Under the pieces are notes generated by a model. That model searched no databases, had not been told where the DNA came from, and was given only the letters and a program-made list of their open reading frames with translations. The position numbers and the translations under genes were made by a program. Below, piece after piece: positions 56,177-64,000 of a DNA stretch of 64,000 nucleotides. Every line of letters starts with the position of its first letter. The stretch's first letter is position 1. This DNA comes from Budorcas taxicolor (lineage: Eukaryota; Chordata; Mammalia; Artiodactyla; Bovidae): contig NC_068910.1 of NCBI RefSeq assembly GCF_023091745.1, positions 135,487,170 through 135,551,169 of the forward strand, in the 5' to 3' direction.

Positions 56177-56929
56177 TTTAATGTGCTTCACTTTCAAAAA
56201 GTGATTGGCATCCATACAATGGAATATTTTACCACTATTTCGAAAGAATTATAGACTATATGTAGCAATATGAAAAATCTCTTATGAAATATCAAGTGAA
56301 AAAGGTCAGGAAACAGTTTCTTATGAAACTAAATGTCTTCCTGACCCTTGATGTTAGACCAAGTCAAGTGATTTGCTTTATTAAATGGCATGTAAACTGT
56401 CATAATGCTTAAACAGAAGCGTTAGGAACCACTGCATGGTTGGCTTTTATTCTCTTTCCTCTTCCATAAGAATGGCATGGCCTAAAGAGGACTCCCTCTT
56501 CACATGGAACACCACCAAATCAGCTGACATGAATCATGAACAAGTCATGAATGTGGGTGGTTGAAAGCCTCTGAGATATGGGGATCATTTGTTACCTCTG
56601 CAATGCTGACTGATGCCATTTCCCATTTACATGTAAAATCATAAAGAAGTTTGTGAACATAAAATACTAAATAAACCCACATTCAAAAGAAAAAAAAAGT
56701 CAGAAAAAAAAAAAAACAGTGTGATTCACATATCATTTTTAGGTGAAAAAAAAAGTTATAAGAAAGAAACCATTAATAGTGCTAACCTTTGGGGAAAGAG
56801 CCTGATGTAATGGAATAAGAATAGGAGTGGAGAAGTGGGAGGGGGAAATGGAGTTTTTATTTTCCAGTAAACAGCTTCCTACATAACTGAATTTACTTAT
56901 GAAAAATAAAAGTTTTTTATAGAATACTT

Positions 56930-57045
56930 GGGGGACTTCCTCAACAGTCCAGTGGTTAAGACTTTGCTTTCCAATGAGGGGATATGGGTTCAATTCCTGG
57001 TCGGGGAGCTAAGATTCCACATGCCTCATGGCAAAAAAACAAAAC
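56930..57045 (+). mobile_element. CHR-type tRNA-Glu SINE
   Basis: Plus strand, GGGGACTTCCTCAACAGTCC through GGTTCAATTCCTGGTCGGGG, ending GCAAAAAAACAAAAC. It is only about 280 bp downstream of the RNF168 exon 3 donor. Confidence 0.88.
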
Positions 57046-57321
57046 ATGAGAATAAGAGAAGCAATATTGTAACAAATTCAATACTTTAAAAATGATCTAC
57101 ATTAAAATTCTTAACAAACAAAAAAATCCCCAAACAAACCAGAAAACCACATACTTGGATTAGAGCAAATAGGTAACAACATGCCAAGAAAGTTTTGTTT
57201 TAGGTAGAGCAAATATGTCAGAAATAGTTTCAGTTATGGTGAATGCTTCCCCTTTAGACTGTTCAAAATCAAACAAAGCAGTAATAATGGAGATACTTCA
57301 AAGTTCTTTCTTGAAACTTAC

Positions 57322-57501
57322 AATATCAAGGCTTAGTCTTCTTGCCAGTTCTTCATCACTTTTCAGTTGTTCCTCCATTTCTCTGTGCCTTTGTTCTGCC
57401 TGTCTCTTTTCCTCCTCTTCCTCCTCTGCCAGTAATCTCTGAATGTATTCTTCACTGGCTTTGTTTTCTTCTTCCTCACAGGCTCGCCGCTCTGCCTCTA
57501 C
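57322..57501 (-). CDS. RNF168: RNF168 exon 3: UMI and MIU1 ubiquitin-binding helices
   Basis: A 180-nt exon (60 codons) between CTTTAAG| and |GTAAGTTTC. It opens VEAERRACEEEENKASEEYI, then continues through QRLLAEEEEEEKRQAEQ to the helix KSDEELARRLSLDI. In human RNF168 the segment EENKASEEYIQRLL is the UMI motif and DEELARxLS is MIU1. Together with LRM1 in the preceding exon they make UDM1, which reads K63 chains on linker histone H1 laid down by RNF8/UBC13 and starts RNF168 recruitment. The key MIU alanine and serine (LARRLS) are present. The region is a highly charged coiled helix. Both boundaries are phase 0, so the exon is a removable in-frame cassette. Confidence 0.97.
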
Positions 57502-57989
57502 CTTAAAGATAGTTAATAAAGAACAATCCTTCTCTGAACTTTTGAGTACACTTGCAATATTTCTTAATAAGAATAGTAAAAAAAAAAGAAACAACAACAA
57601 ATTGGCAAGAAATAAAATCCCTCAAATTAAGGTCAAATCTAGAGAAGCAATTTTCTGTAAAGTTCAGGAAGTCTCCTTTAGGAAGCCTCCCCAGTCGGTC
57701 CAATGAAGTCTTGATCAAAGCCTCATCCCTCCTTATTTCAGTCCTTATCACAGTTTCTATTACACTATAATACAGTTTTGGAAGTCTTCCTAGGGGATAT
57801 TTTTCCCTAGGTAATAGAAGGTCACGTTCTGACTAACTTTGGCATAGGTTTCTGAACTAAACACTAGCAAGGGAATGGAATGATGAAAACTGAATTAAAC
57901 TAATCAGGGTCTCGCCCTGAAGTTGGGATGAATCTCCAAACACGGTGGGCAAGGGTGCAGTAGTTGCTGAAAAAACAAGTGGTCATTAT

Positions 57990-58140
57990 ATGATCTACAG
58001 ATGAGGAAAGACAGAAAAACTTTAATAGATCAGTAAGTAATCTAATTTTCTTAGCTCAGTAAGTCACAGAGTGGAGGCTCAAACTCAGCTTTCTGGACCT
58101 AAGACCATGCTTGTGGGCATTTAAACTATACTTCCTGAAA
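57990..58140 (-). repeat. Weak MIR-like remnant
   Basis: CTACAGATGAGGAAAGACAG followed by GTCACAGAGTGGAGGCTCAA resembles reversed MIR, at the edge of recognisability. Confidence 0.35.
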
Positions 58141-58614
58141 GAAATAATGTCAAGAATTACTTTAGAAATCCAAAAGACCTGACTTGAAAATAAGTAAGTC
58201 CTTGATTCAATTCAAGTGAAGGATATAGGAGGAAAGATTTGTTAAGTTTTCTTGCTCTTAAAGGAAAGCCATTGGAAGAGACTGCTGTTTCTTCCTCTGC
58301 GTATCATTGTATATGCAGCTGAGGTTCAGAAATGTGCAGCTGTCTTGCTATTAGCCTGAGGATAAAGCCAGGCAACAGAAGTCAGCAAAGAATCGGAACC
58401 AGAGCTGTGGATGAAACCAGCCCTGAAGTCCCTACTAATCTCTGGAATTCCAATAAATTAGTTTTTTTCATCTATACCCAAAATCATCCTGATAAAACCT
58501 GTTCTCACTACATTGTTGTGAACATTATTTCTTAAACCCTTACTTAAAGATATTGTTTAGACAATATGCTGACAATTAAATACTATGATTGTTTATTAGC
58601 TCTTGTAGAGCTCA

Positions 58615-58880
58615 CATGGTCTAATACAGTAGCCACTAGCTACATGTGGCCATTGAAATGTGACTAGTCCAAATTGAGATGTAGTGTAAGTACAAAATAC
58701 ACAGTTGAAGACTATAAGAATAATCAACACTTTCTATGCTGACTACATAATAAAATATTTTAGGTACAATATATATAAAAATTAATTTCATGCTTTTAAA
58801 AAAATTAAAATGTGGCTAATAGGAAGCTCTCAACTGTGTATGAACCCACATCATGCTTCTATTGGACAACATTGCTCTAG
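58615..58880 (+). mobile_element. Ancient DNA transposon relic
   Basis: Starts CAGTAGCCACTAGCTACATG and ends near TTCTATTGGACAACATTGCT, a pattern of a common mammalian non-autonomous DNA transposon. Family not named with certainty. Confidence 0.6.
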
Positions 58881-58964
58881 ACTAATCAGGATAGAAGAGT
58901 ACTAAGGCTCTCCTAGTACTAGTGAAATCCAAAGACCCCTCTTTTCCTAATCAGGTACTCGACG

Positions 58965-59346
58965 AAGAAAGTAGACTGAGCACCAAAGAATTGATGCTTT
59001 TGAATTGTGGTGCTGATGAGACTCTTGAGAGTCTCTTGGACAACAAGGAGATCAAACCAGTCGATCCTAAAGGAAATCAATCCTGAATATTCATTGGAAG
59101 GGGTAATGCTGAAGCTGAGACTCCAATACTTTGGCTACCTGATGCAAAGAGCCGACTCACTGGAAAAGACCCTGTTGCTGTGAAAGATTGAAGGCTGGAG
59201 AAGGGGATGACAGAGGACGATGGCTGGATGGCATCATTGACTCAATGGACATAAGTTTGAGCAAGCTCCAGACACTGGTGAAGGACAGGGAAGCCTGGTG
59301 TGCTGCAGTCCATGATGTCAGAGTCGGACATGACTGAAAGACTGAA
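58965..59346 (+). mobile_element. BovB 3' fragment in RNF168 intron
   Basis: Plus-strand BovB 3' end starting near the sequence AGACTGAGCACCAAAGAATTGATGC (in two parts) and ending AGAGTCGGACATGACTGAAAG. It is opposite to RNF168 and strongly 5'-truncated. Confidence 0.88.
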
Positions 59347-59389
59347 AAACAACTTCACAATTAGCCCTTTATGCTTTCCTCATCTAAAG

Positions 59390-59700
59390 GCATTGTTTGT
59401 GCCTCTAAAATTCATATACTGAAGCCCTAACTCCTCAATGTGACATTTAGAGGTGGGGCCTTCAGGAGGTAATAGGATCATGAGGGTGGAGTCCTCATGA
59501 AAGGGACTAGTAGCCTTAGAAGAAGAGACAGGAGAGATGATCCATCTCTCCCTCCCTCTCTTCACCATGTAAGAACACAGTGAGAAGGCAGCTGTTGAGA
59601 AGCCAGAAAACAGACCCTTGCCCAACACCAGATCCAGAACTGTGAGAAATCAATGTTTGTTGCTTCATTCACCCAGTCTATGGTGGTTTTGAGCCTAAAT
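59390..59700 (+). mobile_element. MaLR (MST/MLT1-type) LTR
   Basis: Contains the signatures AAATTCATATACTGAAGCCC, GAGGTGGGGCCTTCAGGAGG and CCAGAACTGTGAGAAATCAA of non-autonomous MaLR solo LTRs, plus strand, antisense to RNF168. Confidence 0.8.
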
Positions 59701-59892
59701 GGACTTAAGACACCATAATCTACCACCGTTTTCCCATCCTTTATGCTTAAAGCTTCAGGGAAGTTTAAAAAATCTCCTTCACACTTAAATGCTTATATAT
59801 AGATCACTATCACATAAGAAGAGCACCAAACACATATAAATAAACTAAAGCTAATTTTAACTATTTTGAACACATGTAAAAACTGGAGCTTT

Positions 59893-60020
59893 GGGATGTC
59901 CCTAGAGGTCCAGAGATTAAGACTTTGCCTTCCAAAGCAGAGGGTGAGGGTTTGAGCCCCTGGTCAGGAAGCTAAGATCCCACATGACTTGCAGCCAAAA
60001 AGCAAAACAAAACAGAAACA
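59893..60020 (+). mobile_element. CHR-type tRNA-Glu SINE
   Basis: Plus strand, GGGATGTCCCTAGAGGTCCA to AAGCAAAACAAAACAG. It ends about 165 bp from RNF168 exon 2. Confidence 0.8.
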
Positions 60021-60184
60021 AAACTGTAATGGTCCACATTAAAATAAAACAACTGAAGCCTTTATAAACTATATTAAAATCATTAACATTTCAGTATATA
60101 TTATTATTTATTTATATAGGCACATAAAACTGTATGCAAAAACATAGCAGAAAATTTTTCCAAAAAAGAACATTTACGACCTAC

Positions 60185-60261
60185 CTTGCTTATCTCCTCT
60201 TCATATTCTCTTCTTAATTCCCCAGGCTTACTTAATAAGCGGACTGGCTGATAGTCATCAA
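60185..60261 (-). CDS. RNF168: RNF168 exon 2: LRM1
   Basis: A 77-nt exon: acceptor GATCTGAAACAG| then two bases finishing a codon, followed by 25 codons DDYQPVRLLSKPGELRREY... ending EEISK, with donor AAG|GTAGGT. It matches the human segment just C-terminal to the RING region. It carries the LRM1 targeting motif (LLSKPGELRREYEEE), which together with UMI and MIU1 forms UDM1. The exon numbering assumes the RING domain is in one upstream coding exon. That exon lies beyond 64000, so the catalytic domain is not in this window. Confidence 0.94.
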
Positions 60262-60479
60262 CTGTTTCAGATCAAGAGAGAAAATTACATTATAGGCAAT
60301 TACAGAATTCTATAGCTAGCTTTGAGCTTCCATTAAACCCATATTAATATAAAATGCAAAATTAAAATAAGTGTACAATTATTAACAGCTATAGGAATAT
60401 GGAATTCCATTTTTAAAAAGGCCAGAGGTTTTCTGGTTCAAAATGGCACACAAATATGTATACTAAGCTCTTTCTCTAG

Positions 60480-62000
60480 AAGCCATTAAAATAACAGTAA
60501 AGGAATTTTAAAAAAACAATCCCACAATAATAGCAAACAGATAGTTCTCCAAAAAAGACATATACAAATGGCAAGCAAGCACATGAAAAGATGCTCACAA
60601 TCACTAGTCATTAGGGAAATATAAATCAAAACCAATGAGACAGCATCTCCCCACTACTCCATCAAACAAAGAAAACAAAACCAGAAAGTAGCAAATGCTA
60701 ACAAAGATACAAAAAGGAACTCTTGCCCTTGCTGGCAGGAGTATTTAAGATTGTACAGCTGTTATGGAAGAGTATAGCAGTTCCTCAAAAAATTAATACA
60801 TAGAATTACCACATGATCCAGCAATTTCTTTTCGGGTACATGCTCAAAAGAGTTGAAAGCAGGGACACTGACACTTGTACACCAATGTTAATTCACAATA
60901 GCCAAAAGGGGGAAGCCCAAGATGGAAGTAATGACCCACTGACAGATGAAAGGATAAACAAACACAGTAAACACATACAATAAAATATTAGCCATGAAAA
61001 GAAATGAAATTCATTCACATGCTACAACATAAAGTCTGACTTTATGTTAAGTGAAAGAAGGTGGTGATCATTTTGTACTATGTAGAATTACTGACTCACT
61101 GTTGTGAAATAGTGAACCTAATATAACATCGTAAGGTAATTATACTTGGATTATTTTTTTTTAATGAAGTCGCCAAATTGCCCATACTGGGAAGAAGAGA
61201 GAGAGGAGAAAAAGAGAAAGGGAGGGCAGGAGGGAAGGGACAAAAAAAGCTACAAATAGCTACTATGATTCTACTTATATAAGGTACATAAAGTAGTTAA
61301 ATCATAGAGACAAGAAGTAACAGTGGTGATGCCAAGGGCTGGATGGAGAGGAACTGAGGAATTATTGTTCAATGGGTACAGAGTTTCAGTTTTTGAAGAT
61401 GAAAAAGTTCTGGAAAGGGATGATGGTGATGCTTGCACACCTATGTGAATGTACTCAATGCCTTGAACTAAACGTCTAAAAATGGTTAAAATGGTAAATT
61501 TTGTAATGTATACTTTACCACATTTTAAAAAACACACTAAGATACCAGTTAACACCTCCTAGGATGGCTATAAAAAATGAAAAAATTTTTTTAAAAAGCA
61601 GAAAAGAACTAGTGTTGGTTAGGATGTGCAGAAATTGAAACCATTACACATTGTGAAGGGAATTTAAAATGATGCAGATCTGTGAAAAAGGCTGGCAGAT
61701 CCTCAAAAGGCTAAACATAGAATTACCATATGATCCAGCAATTCCACTCCTATATACACAAAAAATGAAAACATATTCAAACAAATACTTGTGCATGAGT
61801 ATTCATATCAGCACCCATTCAAACAGCCAAAAGGTGAAAACTACCCAAATGTTCATCGATGAATGAATGAAAAAAAATATATATAAAAATTATTCAGCCC
61901 TAAAAAGGAATAAAGTACTAATAAACAATAGAACCTTGTATGAACCTTGGAAACATTATGCTAAGTGAAAGAAGCCAGACATAACATCACATATTTTATG
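60480..62000 (+). mobile_element. Old L1 remnants
   Basis: At least two tandem L1 3' regions. One spans 60530-61140, with ORF2-like sequence including ATGATCCAGCAATTTC. Its 3'UTR-like piece is at 61255-61540, and a second ORF2/3' region lies at 61550-62000 (CATATGATCCAGCAATTCCA). A purine-rich low-complexity tract lies at 61190-61243. All frames are heavily degraded. Confidence 0.7.
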
Positions 62001-62020
62001 AATACACTTATATTGCTGTT

Positions 62021-62429
62021 GTTGAGTCGCTAAGTTGTGTCTAATTTTGGGGGGGACCCCATGGACTGTAGCCCATGAGGCTCCTCTGTCTATGGGATTT
62101 CCCAGGCAAGAACACTGGAGTGGGTTGCCATTTCTTTCTCCAGGGGATCTTTCTGATCCAGGGACTGAACCCGCATCTCCTGCATTGGCAGGTGGTTTTT
62201 TTAACTTTAAATTTATTTATTTTAATTGGAGGCTAATTACTTTATAATATTGTATTGGTTTTGCCATACATCAACATGAATCCGCCACGGGTGTACACAT
62301 GTTCCCCATCCTGAATCCCCCTCCCATCTCCCTCCCCATATCATCCCTCTGGGTCATCCCAGTGCACCAGCCCCAAGCATCCTGTATCCAGCAGGTGGAT
62401 TCTTTACTGCCCAGGCACCTGGGAAGCCC
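62021..62429 (-). mobile_element. Bov-tA SINE split by L1
   Basis: Minus-strand Bov-tA (GAGTCGCTAAGTTGTGTC ... CTCCTGCATTGGCAGGTGG), interrupted at 62196-62390 and resuming GCAGGTGGATTCTTTACTGC to the end GGGAAGCCC. Confidence 0.85.
62196..62390 (-). mobile_element. 5'-truncated Bos-type L1 3'UTR inside a Bov-tA SINE
   Basis: A minus-oriented L1 3' end, starting with a T-rich tail and containing TATTGTATTGGTTTTGCCAT and GGGTGTACACATGTTCCCCA, matching the 3'UTR of the young L1 at 25190-26257 in reverse. GCAGGTGG at 62188-62195 and 62391-62398 is the apparent target-site duplication. Confidence 0.85.
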
Positions 62430-62699
62430 TTCCCAATGAATACCTATTGCTTATTCTGAAGTTCTTTTGTTCTCAGATCCATCAAACAGCCCAGATGCTT
62501 CCTTCTTGCTTATACCACGGAGATCTGATTTTGGTGATTTGTCCTGGTATCTTTTGGGGTTTATGGGAACATTTTATGAGCTAATTCTGTGGTAAATGAT
62601 GTCTATGATGTTTAATTCTGCTAAACAGATGGTGTGTGTGTTTTACTGGGGCTTCATAGAAATTAAAAAAACAAGCAAATTCACAGAGAACTCTAGAAA

Positions 62700-62857
62700 G
62701 GGGGTGGGGAAGAGTGGGAGTCATAGCTTAATGGTTAGAGTCTGTCTGCTGCTAAGTGATGAAAAAGTTTTGGAAACGTAGTGGTGATGGTTGCAAAACA
62801 CTGTGAATGTAATTAACACTACTGCGTCCACTTAAAAATGATAAAAATGGCAAACTA
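62700..62857 (+). mobile_element. Old L1 3'UTR fragment
   Basis: Resembles an L1 3'UTR (GATGAAAAAGTTTTGGAAACG ... GGTTGCAAAACACTGTGAATG) similar to that at 61395-61450. It is truncated by the BovB that follows. Confidence 0.6.
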
Positions 62858-63384
62858 AGAAAAGCTATGACCAACTTGGATAGCATATTAAAAAGCATAG
62901 ACATTACTTTGCCGATAAAGGTCTGTAGAGTCAAAGCTATGGTTTTTCAGTAGTCAGGTATGGATGTGAAAGTTGGACTATAAAGAAAGCTGAGCGCCAA
63001 AGAATTGATGCTTTTGAACTGTAGTGTTGGAGAAGGCTCTTGAGAGTTCCTTGGACTGCAAGGAGATCGAACCTGTACATCCTAACGGAAATCAGTCCTG
63101 GATATTCACTGGAAGGACTGATGCTGAAGCTGAAACTCCAATACTTTGGCCACCTGATGGGAAGAACTGACTAACTGAAAAAGACCCTGATGCTGGGCAA
63201 GATTGAGGACAGGAGGAGAAGGGGACGACAGAGGATGAGATGGTTGGATGGCATCACCGGCTCAACGGACATGAATTTGAGCAAGCTTCGGGAGTTGGTA
63301 ATGGGACAGGGAAGCCTGGTGTGCTGCAGGCCCTGGAGTCACAAAGAGTTAGACATGACTGAGGGACTGAACTGAACTGAACTG
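62858..63384 (+). mobile_element. BovB 3' fragment in RNF168 intron 1
   Basis: Plus-strand BovB 3' end from GAAAAGCTATGACCAACTTG to the terminal ACTGAACTGAACTGA repeat. The segment encoding GKIEDRRRRGRQRMRWLDGI is well preserved. It is inserted at the end of an L1 3' fragment. Confidence 0.9.
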
Positions 63385-64000
63385 ACAATAAGTAAAAAGA
63401 ATTTCAAAAAAAGGTAAGTATTAAGCATTGCATTCAAAGCCTAAACAAGAAACATCGCATGACTTATTAAGCACATAAAGTGTTCAGTTTGGGGCATAAA
63501 GAAGAGTCCACACTGTGGAGGACCTTTGAATAAAAACGGCTGAACTAGATAGCCACAGAAAGCTGTTTTAGGCTCCCTGCAAGCTTAAGAATTAAATGAA
63601 TGGCAATATATAGGCAAGCAAGTTAGAGAAAATAATTGAAAGTGAAAAAGACATTAACACAAGAATCCTTACTTCTGCTGTTGCTATACTGCGATTGTGG
63701 CTCCTCTGCGACTATTTATATAACTTTTCACACGACTGAAGACTCTATCGGGCAATTCTTTTGTTTTGGGTTTTTCTTTTTATTTTTAATCGAACAAACA
63801 CCAAGTGAACACAGGCTGGGCACTATAACAATGAACAAAATCTTGCCATTGACCTTAATCAACATTTTGAGGCCAAAAAAACCCAAATACCTCTGAAAAT
63901 TTTAGACAAATACTAACTGGCTCTCTGTTTTATCCTTTAAAAAATGGATTAGTGGCCGTTGGCTTTCAAAATGACCTTGGTTTTTAGACAACAAACGCGC

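Larger units (their letters stand above)
54805..57321 (-). other. RNF168: RNF168 intron between exons 3 and 4
   Basis: A 2517-bp intron holding three CHR-type tRNA-Glu SINEs (55465-55578 minus, 56060-56176 plus, 56930-57045 plus). The remainder, including 54810-55460, 55580-56060 and 56180-56930, is AT-rich and unassigned, with A-rich tracts near 56690-56756. Confidence 0.85.
57502..60184 (-). other. RNF168: RNF168 intron between exons 2 and 3
   Basis: A 2683-bp intron containing a weak MIR-like remnant (57990-58140), a DNA transposon relic (58615-58880), a BovB 3' fragment (58965-59346), an MLT1/MST-type LTR (59390-59700) and a CHR-type SINE (59893-60020). Sequence at 57510-57990 and 58140-58610 is unassigned. 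Confidence 0.85.
60262..64000 (-). other. RNF168: RNF168 intron 1 (partial)
   Basis: From the exon 2 acceptor to the window edge there is no frame resembling the RNF168 RING domain on the minus strand, so this is intron. It is mostly old L1 (60480-62000), a SINE with an L1 inside it (62021-62429), an L1 3' piece (62700-62855) and a BovB fragment (62858-63384). Stretches 62430-62700 and 63390-64000 show nothing recognisable. Confidence 0.8.

Noticed and set aside
62710..62760. tRNA-like text (AGCTTAATGGTTAGAGTCTG)
   Set aside because: It lacks a B box at the right distance and lies within an L1 3'UTR fragment, so no tRNA gene is called. The many CHR-type SINEs are tRNA-Glu-derived but have SINE tails and are also not tRNA genes.

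Overview
This is mammalian, and specifically bovid (cattle-like ruminant), nuclear DNA. The sequence is dominated by interspersed repeats restricted to ruminants: BovB (RTE-type) LINE copies, Bov-tA/Bov-A2 SINEs, tRNA-Glu-derived CHR-type SINEs, a Bos-type L1 3' end and a solo LTR that I recognise as BTLTR1-like. Two genes are identifiable, both on the minus strand: UBXN7 (first coding exon only) and RNF168 (its last five coding exons). They are neighbours in the same orientation in human 3q29, and the equivalent region is expected on cattle chromosome 1 (established knowledge, not computed here).

Layout. Positions 1-14605 are UBXN7 intron 1: ancient L2, MIR, MLT1 and L1 pieces overlaid by ruminant SINEs, plus a stretch with almost no recognisable repeat at 11330-13970. 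Positions 13990-14940 form a GC-rich, CpG-rich island with UBXN7 exon 1 (CDS 14606-14678), GC boxes and NRF1-like palindromes. A strong splice donor on the opposite strand suggests a divergent transcript. From 14980 to about 47800 is the intergenic interval. It holds a nearly full-length but broken BovB (17370-20372), four other large BovB fragments, a young L1 inserted in a SINE that is itself inside an older L1, a solo ERV LTR, nested MLT1 elements, an L1-derived direct repeat flanking a SINE, and an RPS29 processed pseudogene (41039-41208). RNF168 runs from a probable 3'UTR (below 49244) through exons at 49244-50203, 52875-52956, 54683-54804, 57322-57501 and 60185-60261. Its RING exon lies beyond 64000.

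The two genes share a theme, ubiquitin signalling. UBXN7 is an adaptor linking p97/VCP to ubiquitylated cargo and cullin ligases. RNF168 is the E3 ligase that ubiquitylates H2A at K13/K15 at DNA breaks. Nothing in the window shows co-regulation. All RNF168 splice sites found obey GT/AG, the frame stays open across all five exons, and the encoded LRM1, UMI, MIU1, MIU2 and LRM2 modules are intact.

I found no convincing undescribed system. The most useful leads are an in-frame, symmetric RNF168 cassette exon carrying UMI plus MIU1, a probable divergent lncRNA at the UBXN7 promoter, several nested insertions with readable target-site duplications, and an unusual 120-140 bp direct repeat flanking a SINE. 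Repeat family names are from recognition by eye, not from a database search, and repeat boundaries are approximate unless a target-site duplication is cited.
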